A stretch of 64,000 nucleotides of DNA, from NCBI GenBank assembly GCA_009760855.2, contig WPIO01000124.1, forward strand, positions 513,501-577,500, written 5' to 3'. A program made the position numbers and the translations under genes. The first letter of the stretch is position 1, and every line of letters begins with the position of its first letter. The notes beneath the pieces are model-generated. The model was given only the letters and a program-made list of their open reading frames with translations, was not told where the DNA came from and made no database searches. This document shows positions 20,885-33,644 of the stretch, in pieces. Origin of the DNA: Cristatella mucedo. Its lineage: Eukaryota > Bryozoa > Phylactolaemata > Cristatellidae.

Positions 20885-23655
20885 ACCAAAATCTACACAA
20901 GTCAAGCATGCCCGATCGGCAGGCAAAGCTGCCTGACAGCTCCAAAAAATATAAAGCAGCATTTGAAATTTAATGGAAATGTGTTTTAATTGTTCATGTA
21001 GCTTTAGATAAACGTACCAAGCCAGCCTCTGCTTTCACCAATTTTATGTTAAAAGCACTGCCAAGTATACTTGATCTTAGGTAGAGAAGGAAGAAAGAGC
21101 CGAGCGGTCAATGGGAAGCTCAGCTCAAGTCTAAGGTTCTCGATCGGTACAGCCTATTTAATACATGGAGTAGTATGGCATTTGAGTGTTGCAGTACGTA
21201 TAATCTCAACCAGATTTATATTAGCCTCACCGAAATACAGGCCAGTCACCAGTCAATGTGTGATCTCCAAGTTTCATCCGCCAATTCTTGATCAGTAACT
21301 CTTATTTTATAAGACGAGTTTTAAAAATGGCCTTTCCCATCAGCATCTCAAAAAAGTTCAACATCGAGCACCATAAATTGGTTAAGTAGGAGGACAAGTG
21401 TCTGTTACTCTGATGCATGATAGTAGCGGACATTAAAATTGGCGCGAAAGGTGAAAGAATTGAGACTGAGCAACAAAAAAGAACTTTGTCGCATGCGGCC
21501 AGAGATCCTGAATGTTTGTTTGACCGATACAGTTCTCTAGCAATTGAGCCATCGAGACAGCTTTTTGTTAGGCTCTCAAAATAGGGCTTCGTATATAGAC
21601 TTTCTGAGTATCCACTTAGCTGTTGTTATTATGCACATGAAGTCCCCTGCCTCTCCACCGGATCAGATCAGGCAGGGGTCGCTATCAATCCCTTTACCCG
21701 TGCCATTAGGTGAAGCGACAGATTAATGTGTACTCACTCACATCTCACCAATATGGTAATAGATGAGAGAACGTGTTATTTTGCGTTTCTAGACTATTTT
21801 GCCGCAGCAAAGCCAAAAAATAAATTTACTTAATAGAGGTTGAAGCTGCCATCCGGAAGAGAGGCATGTAAGTAAAAACATGCTCAAGACAATGTTTTTT
21901 TGGACTACACTGCTTTTGTATATTCATTAATGTAAAAATGTTTCGTGAAATGCTAGGAATGCACATAAACCGTACAGTGTATGAGTAAAATTAGTACCAA
22001 AATGCAAATAAGATAACGTGGGTTCCTGGACTCGGGGGCTTTCTGAGTGCTCTTGAAATCTTAGCATTCTTCAAGATACAAGGCAGGCTCACTTCAAATA
22101 GCTTACTTACTGATCGCTCATCGTTTGATTTCAAAATGAAAAGGTTATGTTTTCCTTAACAGGTATTAAAGAAAACGATGTGGGCATATTTAATCTGATA
22201 ACAACTATGTGCAGCTTATTTGGTAACATACCTGCCACTCCATTTTTAGAGTGAATCATGCTTGACTCACTCAGCTTAGCTGGAAATGTTAGCGTCATTA
22301 GTTGCATCTCGATGCTGATACCCGATCAAGAAAAGCTGTGGCATATGCAGAGCTAATATTGCCGCATGGGCTGCCTCTTCAGCAGAAACTGTGGATTCAC
22401 CCGTAGATTGAAGAGATACATTTCCGCATTATTTAAGGATACAAAGGAAGTGTTACAACCACAGAGACCCATGATTAGCACTATTGGAAAGGTACACAGA
22501 TCTCTTGCGAACAGGTAGCAGAAGGAAACTCGTGCCTAAGCTGACAACGACAGTTGGTGACTCTTTTGCTTGATTTCTCTGCAATTTTTATGATGGTAAC
22601 GCTAAGTATTCTACTCGTATTGTTCTCTTTCATTCGATGTACATTATTATGAAAGACTCGGTCATCCATTATGGCGAGTCGGAACGCTTTACAAATCTAG
22701 GTATGCCATCAGCAACAATCCTTTGATACTTTCTGAGCTATTATTGCTTATACCTCAGAGATCTTTAGCAAAAAAGATAGCCAGGTATGCACACAAGCGC
22801 AAGAGTATTTGGAGGGTCTTGATTGGCTTGATTAGCAGCTTTTCATGAGCCCGGAATTGAACCCGAACCAGGATGTAATTTCTGCCTAATAACTATTAGG
22901 TATCCCTAAGTAAAAATTGCAACAAAATTGATGCAAGATTCGGGCAATAGGTCTGAAAGTAACCTATGAACGCTTTTACATAGCGAATTTTCTTTAGGAA
23001 AAGCATCAAGAAACGTTATCCCGTTATCAGCTGATGCCAGCAGATGATGGCTGCACTTGAGCTGAAGCTCTACAGCTGAACCATTGATAATCATTGTTTT
23101 CTCTAAGAAGACCCCGCTTGTCATGTTGGAGTTCGTTGAATTTGCAAGCTTCGCGAGGGTTTAACGAGGCTGGATGTCCCTGCAATCAGACATTTACCAC
23201 GCAGGGAATGAAGTCTGGGCACTGCCCTGAAAATGCTCCTTGGTCGGGCCGGCCCCTTGCAACGACCAGGCGAGAAATAAGAATTTCAAAGCTGGAGGCT
23301 TTATGGGATTGTTCTAATTGGCCGCTAACTCGTGTTCAAAGTCTACAATCGTCGCCTAGGAAGTGAGTTGGCAGTGATGTCGTCAGAAGGTGATTAGATA
23401 AGACCGATCTGCATCCAAAAGAAAGATGAAGGCAAAGAGGAAACCGCTTCTGTCCTTGGAGAATAGAGTAGGTTTTTACAGAGGAGGAAGGGTTAGATTC
23501 ATTTGACTGCTACAAATGTATGTAGAGTAGTAGTGTTTATAGCAAAAAGCGCAAATGTATGCACTTTTGAACTGTAAAAAAAGGCTCTACGTGCGTTCGG
23601 GACCCAAAGAAGACTAACCAACCAAATGCTTGCAGCCATCTATCAAATACAAGGG
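20885..23655. other. Unassigned sequence, with one tRNA-like B box
   Basis: About 2.8 kb with no convincing exon or transposon protein. At 22,853-22,863 the minus strand reads GGTTCAATTCC, an exact match to the pol III B-box consensus, with an A-box-like TAGTTATTAGG about 30 bases upstream. This could be a decayed tRNA-derived SINE head. The open frame at 23,094-23,366 lies next to a donor-like AG|GTGAG-type site but has no recognisable domain. Confidence 0.3.
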
Positions 23656-23659
23656 AAAA

Positions 23660-23815
23660 ATAAAATTCACTTGTATAATCCCTAAGAGAACTTAATTAAC
23701 CTTTAGTCAAGTGCTTCATAAATACCTCGGGGCTCAAGCCAGGAACTTCTGCCATCAACAACATTCATGCTGAGTTTAGCTGTGGCGATCACTTTAACCA
23801 CTGGGCCACATCACA
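23660..23815 (-). mobile_element. Diverged SINE1 copy
   Basis: On the plus strand it reads, in SINE1 reverse order, CCTAAGAGAACTTAATTAA, CAAGTGCTTCA, ATACCTCGGGGCTCAAGCC and ..CACTTTAACCACTGGGCC. A short insertion separates the B-box and A-box portions. Confidence 0.7.
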
Positions 23816-23819
23816 GGAA

Positions 23820-24305
23820 AATGTATAGTGTAGCTCACCAAAACAGGAGCTTATGTAATCCTTAGTATGCCAGGCATTGTAAAGAGAAAAGGTCGGTCTT
23901 AAAAGTGCAATGGTACTTCATGGGATTGATTATATGTTTCAAAGTAAAAATAAATAAAAAAAACACCATCGCCATAGTTCATTTATTCTTAATAATTTCT
24001 TTAAGATCGTTTACCCTCGTTGACCATAACCGAACTGCCGAGTGAGTATCAAGGCAATCAAGAATGAGTGGAATAAGGTTGAGCAATTGGCAAAACGGGC
24101 CATCATTATAACATCCACTCATGTGCATTTTGATTCTACTGCAGTATAGTATTATTGAATTGAAAGGAAGAGCTATACTAACTGCTGAGGAGCTAACAGC
24201 TTTTTGAAGCTGAGGGATCGTATCCATAAGAAGTTGGCATGATAGATTCCATAAGCAACTGTCCAACGAAATACTTATTTCTCACAACTAGTCTACCAAG
24301 TTGTG
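23820..24305. other. Unassigned sequence
   Basis: The 95-residue minus-strand frame at 23,979-24,266 has a protein-like composition but no recognised domain. Nothing else is seen. Confidence 0.3.
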
Positions 24306-24309
24306 AATA

Positions 24310-25015
24310 ACAATAATAATAATGCACTTGATCAAGCGCCCTCAGAGAACTCAATCTCTGTCTAGGCGCTTTACGTTTACTGCAAAGGGAAATGCAATTA
24401 AACGGTGAGTAATATCATGCTTGATAAACAACATGAATAACATGGTTAGGTGTGACATGCACAGGGTGAGCATGCAAATGTGGTTAGTGACAGCATGCAA
24501 AGTGTCAGCACGCATAAGCACATGAAGGACGAATCACAGAGACCCACTAAATGCTGTCCTAAATAGGTGTGTCTTTAAGTTCTTTTTAAATCAAGATCAA
24601 GTCAACGGATGTTCTGACGCAAGTAGGGAGGGAGTTCCAGACTTTGGGAGCATACGAACTAAATTCACGGTCTCCAAAGGATTTGAGGTTTGTACGAGGT
24701 ATTGGTATGTAATTCATTTATATATAGCGCTCCAAGAGAACTTAATCTCTATTCAGGTGCTTCACATATACCTCGGGGCTTGAGCCCACGACGTCAGTCA
24801 GACCTTGGTCGGGGCGAGCACCTTAACGGCTAGACCAAACCAGCTCGTCGGGGTAGACTGATGGATTCCGAAAAGCGGGTGGTACGATGCTTGGCCTGAT
24901 GGGGGTAGATCTGAGAGATATACTGGAACCGCAAAATGAAGTGACCTAAAAGTGAGCGACAAAACCTTGAAGTCGATCTGTTGCTTGACTAGTATCCACT
25001 GCAGGTCGGCGGGAA
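24310..25015 (-). mobile_element. LINE-A 3' part, split by SINE1
   Basis: The (AAT)n tail at about 24,310-24,322 is followed on the minus strand by the terminal hairpin, the 3' UTR with three CATGCA motifs, and the C-terminal domain. A SINE1 at 24,707-24,851 interrupts the domain between GTATTGGTA and GACTGATGGATTCC, and the domain resumes to about 25,015. Stops and indels are present. Confidence 0.87.
24707..24851 (-). mobile_element. SINE1 copy inserted in LINE-A
   Basis: On the minus strand it starts with a CGAGCTGGTTTGGTC tRNA-like head and contains the GGGCTCAAGCCCCGAGG B-box region. It ends in GAAGCACCTGAATAGAGATT..GCGCTATATATAAATGAATTAC. The flanks share GGTA, a possible short target-site duplication. 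Removing the element restores the LINE-A order. Confidence 0.85.
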
Positions 25016-25019
25016 GTTG

Positions 25020-26338
25020 GCGAATAAGAAGAGAGATTTGTGTAACCTCTGGTAGTTTGAGTAAGGAAGAGGCGTTGCCAGGCAGCACTAAGGGAAGCTG
25101 AACCTTGACTTTACATGAAGCTACCACTCATAGTTGGCAGACACCACCTGAACTCCCGCTCCCCGTGGCATAAGAGGCCTACATCACGACAGGAAAGAGG
25201 TAGAGATTGCTAACTTACTTTGATTTGTTAGCACAAGTCTGGTTACCGTGCTTAGAGCAAACAGTAGATGCTTCATTGCATTTAGTTAGCACGACGGCTC
25301 TGGATGAATTAAAGAGACTGCAGTACAAAATATGGTGAGGCATAGTGGCTTTGATCGCTAAGGAGCCACGTGATAATTGAACCAGTGCTCGTCCGAGTAA
25401 GCTGCCGAAAATCGAGTAATCATCAAAGCATCCTCGATGTCACCCAGGTTTTGAGCTCACGGCAATGCTCGCACCAATGACCAACGTAAACGTACTAATT
25501 TTACTTTTACGTATAGGATTCTTCATGAGTATAGTTTACTAATATGTAGTTTTCCTAAGGATAATTACCCATAATCAAAGGAAAATCACTTGAAGATGCA
25601 TTAGTTCTCTTTCATCACAGATGTAATCTCATTCATACAAATTCATGAACTACTAATTCAATGTTGTAGATGAAAGAAATTCACACGGAGAACAGTGATT
25701 ATGCTAATTTACCGTTTTTAAGATATTGCTGACACCTGGGTTGTTTCAGTGGCGGAAAGTTTCACTGAACGTTCATAATCCTGCCAATAAATATAGCACT
25801 GAATGACTAAACTAAAGAAATGATGTCACTGAATCAGTTGCATTGACACGTTTAGGCTCTACAGCAGTTAGTTTTTTAGTAACCGGTGCAAGAGAAGTAA
25901 ATACTACAAAGCCTTTCTGATGCTACAAAAATGACATTGATGAACGAACTGGTTTTATCTTTGCTTCTTTGCAGCCAAATAAAAGTGCAAACACAAGGCC
26001 AGAGATGGCTTGATTGGTCGACGATATATCATTTTTACTGACTTAGTGACGTCTTCTTTAGACGGCTTCAGTTGTGGCGAGATACCTTGGAGGATATATA
26101 TTAACCAGGTGAGCTCATTGCATTTAAATATGCTCAAACTATTGTAACACTGAGGGCCCGGCGGACGAAGGAGCTGCCGGGAAACTTTCCTGCTCCAGCT
26201 TCCAAAAGTGCTGGCAATGATTTTTATCCGATTAAAATAAATTCAGTCCTTAAAGGAGTCTATATATTATCAAAATGAAGCATTTCATTTACTCCTAACA
26301 GCAAATCCAAATATTCCTCACAAACGCTAACTACATGC
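25020..26338. other. Unassigned sequence
   Basis: About 1.3 kb with no gene, RNA or transposon recognised. Composition is ordinary for the window. Confidence 0.3.
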
Positions 26339-26339
26339 T

Positions 26340-26341
26340 CC

Positions 26342-26410
<69 letters not shown>

Positions 26411-26418
26411 TTTTTTAA
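26340..26418. repeat. Compound microsatellite (CT)n(TA)n(TTTA)n
   Basis: Three motifs run into each other: CTCTCT, then TATATA, then ATTT units to about 26,412. Confidence 0.95.
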
Positions 26419-26419
26419 A

Positions 26420-27200
26420 AGAAACTCAAATTGAAGCTTTTAATAATGGACTCTCTACCATTGTGAATTTCTTTGTGATGAGGAACGTTTCGGAGACACA
26501 GTGTTAACCTATAAATTACTGTCTATGGAAAACTAACCGTACCGAAAACTGGTCAAATCGTTCGTCTGGTTAACCATTTTTCTGGTTTGTTGCCACTCAT
26601 GCAAAGGTCAAGGGTATACAGATCGGCAGTAGGACTAGCTATTGGTAAAATATTGGGTTTCCACTCACTTAAATCTCATGAGGCCACTAAGGCATTAAGT
26701 GCTCATCAAGATGAGGGATGATCAACCCGCAATGCATTGAACTACTGAACGTAACTCTCTCAACTCTGTGCTTTTAGTCTTGCAAAAAGCCCTTCTCTCA
26801 TCCAAGAAGGTCGCCTCTACTAGGAGCTAGTCATCACCAGAACGCCTCAAATGCTTGGGTTTTTATACCACATAATGCGTTAAGCAGTCAATTGTTTCGT
26901 AGCGGCAGGCAGTCAGTCGTTCGTTCGATGTTTTGCTTGCAAGCACGAAATTGTATGCCTCACTGGGTAGGCGAATGTTGTACAGTACCGTAGTCATAAT
27001 TTCATTCCGAATCGACTGGTGAATCTCGAAAAAAAGTTGGAGTCTGTATTAAAGATTGAGTCTGTATAATTAAAATAAGCAGATGTTTTTTCTCGTTGGT
27101 ATACAATACACCAATTAACGTTTATCAGCATTCATTATCATTATCATCATTTTCGGAGTATTGATTTGAATGTACAATATCAACCAAGGAACCTTTGATA
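26420..27200. other. Unassigned sequence
   Basis: Nothing recognised. A short TCATTATCATTATCATCAT run occurs at about 27,130-27,150. Confidence 0.3.
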
Positions 27201-27205
27201 AAATA

Positions 27206-28235
27206 GGTTACTGGGGGCTCTGTTCTTGATCTCGTTCTTCACACGGTTTATGCCCTCCTTCTGTCTGATTGAATTGCCAAGCAAGTCTAGGCTTTCATTT
27301 CTATTCGGATGACGCTGAGTTGTACCTTTGCTTTCATACCTCCCATCCCTCCTGCACGTCGAATTCTGTCAACTCTCTTGCTGCATGTGTTGGTGACATC
27401 CATGTATGGATGGCAGTAAACGTTCCGAAATTGAATGATAATAAAAAATAACTTACTAGTTATGGGCAAACCAAATGTCATTCAGATATTGGAAAATCTA
27501 AGACTCGAAATAGGCTCTATCGGCATATTTCCCGTTGAATCTGCACGAAATCTAGGTCTGGTGATCCAAAGTAACCCTTCATTTGAAGACCACATCAGCT
27601 CCACAGTCAAATCTGCCTACTTTCAGCTACATAACAATGCCGAAAATCGAGCTTGCTAAGACAGCGACTTAGTCTCTAAATTTGTCCTTGCATTTATGAC
27701 ATCCCGTCTTTACTTTAGTAAATCACTGCTTTCTGGCCTACCGGCCTGCTCAATTAGGCGCTTACAGCTAGTATCATACTCTGCAGTTGGGCTTGTCTGT
27801 GGTGAGCTTCGCAGTTTCCACATCATACCACTTATCGCTGATCTGCAATGCCTCCCAGTCGAGCAACATATCGACTTCGAGGTTTTGTTACTCACTTGTA
27901 GGTCTCTTTATTTTTGGACTCCAACCTATTTATCAGATCTACTCCCACACCAAGCTGTGAATCAAACCACCCGCTTTCCGGAATCTAATCATTTACCTAG
28001 ACCTAGTTCAAATCTCAAATCCTTAGGAAACAGTGCCTTCAGTTCGTATGTTCAAAATGCCAGGAACTCACTCCCGATTTGGGTAACGCATCTCCTGACT
28101 GGACTAAATTTTAAAGTAAACTAAAAATGAATCTATTTATCGAAGCATTAGAAGGTCCCTTTGGTTTGACCTTTATGTTCTTGTGCTTGCTGAAGCTGTA
28201 CGTGCTACCACTAACTATGCTTCATGCTTATACCT
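27206..28235 (+). mobile_element. LINE-A copy, palm to C-terminal domain
   Basis: Starts at the GSVLGPVL-equivalent segment. The catalytic box reads FYSDDAELYLCF, a change from FYADDTQLYLCF at about 27,299-27,335. It continues through NLGLVIQSNPSFEDHISSTV and the 27,696-28,124 frame, which encodes RLYFSKSLLSGLPACSIRRL and the C-terminal domain, and ends in the 3' UTR without hairpin or tail. There are several frame breaks. It differs noticeably from the 39-40 kb copy, so it may be an older subfamily. Confidence 0.85.
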
Positions 28236-28259
28236 TCGCTGATGCTTATACCTTATACC

Positions 28260-31000
28260 TTCAGCACTGAATTTTGTGCGTTGACTGACATATTGTCTCT
28301 TGTGATTCATGTGCATGGCTCTACTAAAATCAAGGGTCACACACTTGACCTAACTTGACCTAATTTTCTCATACAAATGCACTTTGTCATAACCAATTAT
28401 TACCAAATCCTGCTTATCTGACCACATGCAGATCTCATTCAGTCTACAATGCTTGCCCTCCTCCTCCTCCTCCTCTAAAATCACCTGTGAATTGCGAAAC
28501 CTTTAGACCCTTGACATGGATGCTGTCCGTGTGAGACTATCAGCCTCGCCTCTGCTGCTCAGTCCTCCTTCCGACTTGTCATCACTGGTAGATTGCTACA
28601 ACCCGACATTATTTGACATGCTCGACGAGTTGCACCCATGACTAAGCAGGCTGTGCTCCCTCACCGATGGTTCACCACATATGTTAAACTAGCAAGGTAT
28701 AATAACCGCACAGGCTTGTATAAGCATACAAAAGATCAGGACTGACTGTCGATCGACTGGCATACGAGGACTACCACTCAATCCTAGCTAAAGCAAAGAC
28801 TACCTTCTGTAAAACCATTGTTTAATCCCGGATGGACAATCCAAAAATGCTTATGTCAACTATCAACAATCTCCTCAACCACACTGAGGTGAGCTAGTTA
28901 CCTGATGATCCCTGTGATGGTTTTGATGATCGCTTTTCTAGATTCTTTGTCCAGAAGAATGACAAGATCTAGGACTCCATCCCTGCGTTGGCAACATTGC
29001 CCATAGAATGTTGTCCCTCGATACCTCGCAGCACCTCGATGTCTAAATTCAAGCAGTTTACTTGTCACCTCGTTCTGAAGTTCATATCCCATTCAAAGAA
29101 GACAACAAGTCCTTTGGACCCTATTCCTACTGTCCTGCTCCTAAGTTGCATTGATCTGCTGCTGCCATGCATAACTAATATCAATAATATGTCACTAACC
29201 TCAGGTCATGTCCCAGCACCTTTCAGAAAAGCTGTAGCCATGCCACTGCTCAAGAAAGCATCACTAGACCAATAGAACTTTAGCAACTACCGCCCAGTCT
29301 CCCTTCTACCATTCCTGCCAAAGACACTGGAACGAGTCAAGGCAGACCAGCTAAATTCACCGAGGTAGTTTGGTCCAGTGGTTAAGGTGTGCTCGCCCCA
29401 ACCAAGGTCTGGCTGAGGTCGTGGGCTCGAGCCGCGAGGCATATGTGAAGCGCCTGAATAGTGATTATGTTCTCTTAGGGCGCTATGCAAATGAATTGTA
29501 CTCATATTCATTTATTGAAACGTTGCTAGTAAGTTACAGTCTGGCTTTATAGCTAATTACACCACTGAGTCAGCATTGCTTTGGCTGTACAACGACCTAC
29601 TTTGGAATGCAGACATTTGTAGATTATCTCTGTTAGTTTTGCTCAATCTTTCGGCAGCTTGTGATGCTATCGATCGCCAAGTCCTTCTTGAGTGCCTCTA
29701 CTCTCACCTGGGCATTACTGGCACTGCATTGCAATGGTACAGATCCTATCAAACGAGAGACATCAGAGTATTGATGTTAATGGACACAGATCATCCGCAA
29801 AACCTCTAAAATATGGGGTACCTCAGGGGTCCGAGCTTGGTTGTTCTTTTTAAGGTTTTTACGATTCTTCTTGCCGATGTGATTTCCAAGCATAACCTGT
29901 GCTTCAATTCTACGCGGATGACACTCAGTTGTACCTTTGCTTTGATCATTCCCAGCCTTTCAGCACGTCGAATTTTCTCAACTCCCTTGCTGCATGTATT
30001 GATGACATCCACGCATGGATGGCAGCAAATTTTCCTAAATTAAATTATGATAAAACTAACTTACTAATTATGCGAAAAACCAAGTGTGATTCAGAAATTG
30101 GAAAGGCTAACGCTCAAAATAGGCTCTGTCAGCATATCTCCTGTTGAATCTACACGAAATCTAGGTGTCATGTTTCAAAGAGGCCTTTCCCTGAACCACC
30201 ACATCAGCTCCACAATCATGGCTGCCTACTTTCAGCAAAATACCATTAATAAAATTCGGGCTTGTTTAGATGAGGATAACACATCTAAGTTGGTCCATGC
30301 ATTTGTGAGATCCTGTCTTGACTTCTGTAACTCACTGCTTGTTGTCATCCACTATTTACAATCAAGCGCTCACGGGTTGTGCAAAATTCTCCAGATATAC
30401 TTGCCGGTCGTGAGCTTCGCAGTTTCCACGTCACACCCCTTCTCGCCGACCTGCACTGGCTTCTAGACAAGTAAACAATGGACTTCAAGATTTTGTCACT
30501 CACCTTTAGGTCTGTTCATTTTCTGTCTCTAGCCCGCTTTCAGATCTAATCAGCATCCAGGCTAAGCATCGTACCTCCTGCTTCGGAATCTAACTATTTA
30601 CCTATACCGACCTCAAATCCTTTGGAGACAGTGCCTTTAGTTCGCATATTCCCTAAGACTGGAACTTCCTCTCAATTTGGGTCACGACATCCCTGACTTG
30701 ACAACATTTATAAAAAAAATTAAAGATGCACCTATTTATGACAGCATTTATTCGGTCCCTGTGATTCGTCCTTTATAAGCTTATGCGTGTCGACACTGTG
30801 GCATGATTCCGCTAAACGCACTTGCATGCTGACCATGTGTATGTCATCCTTAACCATGTTACTCATGTTTTTTATCAAGCATGGTACCACTCACCTCTCG
30901 ACCATGTTTCTTTTTTGAACAAATGTAAAACACCGAGAAAGAAATTGAGTTATCTGAGGGCGCTTTATCATATGTATTTCTATCAACATTATAATTATTA
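28260..31000 (+). mobile_element. Longest LINE-A copy: end of endonuclease, linker, reverse transcriptase, C-terminus, tail
   Basis: The left end resembles the last part of an APE-type endonuclease (KGHTLDLT at about 28,337-28,360, then an L-S-DH-like segment). A linker encodes a WFTTYVKLARYNNRTGLYK-like stretch near 28,665-28,735. The reverse transcriptase follows: fingers at 29,100-29,340, FYADDTQLYLCF at about 29,902-29,940, thumb at 30,080-30,340. The C-terminal domain, 3' UTR and an ATTATTATT-like tail end near 31,000. A SINE1 at 29,360-29,505 interrupts it. Many stops and frameshifts make it non-functional, but it shows the family's domain order. Confidence 0.87.
29360..29505 (+). mobile_element. 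SINE1 copy inserted in LINE-A
   Basis: A tRNA-like head (AGTTTGGTCCAGTGGTTAAGG) and B-box region (GGGCTCGAGCCGCGAGG) lead to a LINE-like end, GAAGCGCCTGAATAGTGATT..GGGCGCTATGCAAATGAATT. The LINE-A reading is interrupted exactly here. The flanks share ATTCA, a possible target-site duplication. Confidence 0.88.
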
Positions 31001-31002
31001 TT

Positions 31003-31183
31003 ATACTGACCCAGTGCATGTCACCCTAACCATGTTATACGTGCTGTTTATTGAACATGCTACCACTAAACGTTGGTTCATGCTTCCTTTGTGGTAGATG
31101 TGAAGTGCCTGAAGAAGGATTAAGTTTTCCGAGGGCGGTAAGTCAAATGTATCATTATTATTATTAATATTGATATTATTAAG
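31003..31183 (+). mobile_element. LINE-A 3' terminus
   Basis: Part of the 3' UTR (CAGTGCATGTCACCCTAACC), the terminal motif with a decayed hairpin, and ATTATTATTATT at about 31,154-31,167. It directly follows the tail of the long copy, like the doubled termini at 1.0-1.7 kb. Confidence 0.8.
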
Positions 31184-31361
31184 TAAGTGAGGCTGTACTC
31201 TAGCCATCTTTTACGAACACCATGTCCAGTGTGCTGGCTATCTAACCCAGCACTTTGTCTGATGACCATGTGTAGTTACATATGGAAATACTGTACCCTA
31301 ATTAAAATTTAAAAAAATCTGTAATGAGGTCTGGAATAGATGAAGTTCACGTGGAATAGAC

Positions 31362-31505
31362 CAGCCGAGCTGGTTTGGCCTAATGTTTAAGGTGCTCGCC
31401 TCGACCAAGGTCTGACTGAGGTCGTGGGCTCGAGCCCCGAGGCATATGTGAAGCGCCTGAATGGAGATTAAGTTCTCTTGGGGTGCTATATAAATGAATT
31501 ATATT
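31362..31505 (+). mobile_element. SINE1, best preserved copy
   Basis: Reads GAGCTGGTTTGGCCTAATG (head with A-box-like TTTAAGG), GGGCTCGAGCCCCGAGG (B-box-like), then GAAGCGCCTGAATGGAGATT, AAGTTCTCTTGGGGTGCTAT and AAATGAATTAT. The last third follows the LINE-A terminal motif base by base in the hairpin area. It is transcribed by pol III in families of this type. It encodes nothing. Confidence 0.88.
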
Positions 31506-31509
31506 GTAT

Positions 31510-32005
31510 CCACAATAGACTGAAAGCAAACTTATGGAACTAGACCAGGGATTTTGTTTCCTTAGAGGGTATTCGTTTTCATAGTCACCATTTCATACAT
31601 TTTTGCATCACAGAATCAGACAATATGAAGCATCGGTTGATAAGATGCCTCATAATTTTGCTCAATGAAACTGGTGCTCACTCATCCAGAGTATGACTAC
31701 AAAATGCTTATTAATTGTGGCTCTGGAATTTTAGTAGCTGAAAGCTATTCTCAGCTTACCGGGCAATCACAAGGCTGAAGACTATAAACTACATGTTCCG
31801 GCTCTTACCAGTATCTCAATAATAGCACCTAAACATTTCTGAAAACACATTGCAAATAAATCTAGTATTCTAATTTCTTTAAAATAAAAATTAGCATCAA
31901 ATGTCAGTCGTGATTAAGAGATAATCTTCCAAGAGTCAGCACTTCTGTGAAGGTATAATCTTCTCAGGAATTCCAGTTGTAAAATTCCAGTTATGAAGTT
32001 CATGT
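31510..32005. other. Unassigned sequence
   Basis: No recognisable feature. An AATTCCAGTT repeat pair occurs at about 31,969-31,990. Confidence 0.3.
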
Positions 32006-32009
32006 CTTG

Positions 32010-32300
32010 ACCACATTCAAAACAACTTTAAAACACGCCTATTAAGAACAGCATCTAGTGAGTCTCTGTGATTCGTCCTTCATGTGCTTATGCGTGCTGA
32101 CACTGTGCATGCTGCCACTAACCACACTTGCATGCTGACCCTTTGCATGTCACCCCTGACCGTTTTGTTCATGTTGTTTATCGAGCGTAATATCACTCAC
32201 CATTCAATCGTGTTTCAGTTTGCAGCAAATCTAAAGCGCCTAGAAAAAGATTGAGTTCTTTGAGGGCGCTTTATCAAGTGCATTATTATTATTATTATTA
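32010..32300 (+). mobile_element. LINE-A 3' terminus
   Basis: The last ORF residues, the 3' UTR with TGCATG motifs, GGGCGCTTTATCAAGTGCATT and (ATT)n at about 32,282-32,300. Confidence 0.88.
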
Positions 32301-32304
32301 GTAT

Positions 32305-33640
32305 CTGTTATAGCTCTACAAGATCTTTTTGCACCATTGTATGCAATCGATATGCAAGCCCTTCTGAGAATGCATTCCCTCGCCTGAGCATCATTGTCAT
32401 TTCAATGCAAATTGATAAAGTCATATGTCGTTGAGATAATTTACTTCGTTGATGCCAAATGCTGCCGTCTTTCGTAGAACCTTGAGTGAGAAACAGTAGA
32501 GATAAGCGTTTGGTCCTCTTCATTTGCTAATGAATATCGTCTTATTTGTAGATAAAATCTCCAATCACAATCTAGGATTTCATTTCTATGCAGATGACAA
32601 AAAGACTTTTACCATAATTCTTTCTCTTGCGTCTACAATGTCTAGCACAACTCTTTCGCAACATATATTGCTGGCATTTATAGTTAGATGACAGCAAACT
32701 CAATCAAATTCAATACCAATAAAAACGAAGTCATAACTAACCGGAAAACTACGACTTTTACAGAAATTAAATTAGAACAAAATACTCTGCAAAATCGCTT
32801 GGCTATCGTATTCGAGGTGTAACCTCTGCATGCAACATGGGTGACCGGTTACTAAACATTTAATTTTGCTAAATGACCGCATCAGCTCCTCAGTTATTTA
32901 TGTGTGCTTTTAGCTACCTAGTTACAGAAGATACAAACAACACAGCCAAACTGGCATCTGTGTCTATGAAACCAAATCCAGACTTGTGTAACTCACTCCT
33001 TCCAGGTCTTCAGATCTATTGATTACGACGCTTGCAACAGGTTCACACCCTGCATCTATGCTTTGCTGTCTATATTCGTAAAATCCAGGTTACGTCGATT
33101 CTCACTGACTTCCGGAAATACTGTTTTCAAGCAACGTATTTACCTGAAGAAACCAAGACTCACTCTTTAGTACGTCTATTCTTTTGCTTAGGTTATGTAA
33201 AATGATTCTCACGCTTTCATTTCTAACACCAACTTTTCTGATTTCAGGCGTTATGAGTTACTTCCAAATGAACTTAAAACATTATGTAGATCATGCCAGA
33301 ACCTATACTCCCAAAGACTAGAACTCGCTGCCGACTGTGATAACAAATTATACTGACATGATGACATTAAAAAAAATAGCTGAGAATAGTAGGCATAATC
33401 TTAAGAAAAGACCAACTCCTTTATTGCTTTATATGTGGTGACACTGCGAATGCTGCGACTAACCAAACTTGCATACTGACCATGTGCATGCCAGTCCTAA
33501 CCATGTTATTTTGTTTTTATTGAGCACGATACTACTAACCATTCGATCGTGTTTCCTTTGCAGCAAATTTAGAGTGCATACAATTAGATTGAGTTCTCCG
33601 ATGGCGCTATATCAAATACATTATTATTATGATTACTTTT
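32305..33640 (+). mobile_element. Heavily decayed LINE-A copy
   Basis: Collinear traces of early palm (about 32,310-32,400), the HNLGFHFYADD segment (AATCTAGGATTTCATTTCTA at about 32,569), thumb, C-terminal domain and the 3' UTR ending in ATTATTATTATG at about 33,620. No frame longer than about 60 residues survives. It is older than the copies at 3 and 40 kb. Confidence 0.7.
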
Positions 33641-33644
33641 TTAA

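Noticed and set aside
23094-23366. Exon ending in a donor-like site near 23,360
   Set aside because: The frame has no recognisable domain, and no acceptor, partner exon or poly(A) signal could be placed around it.
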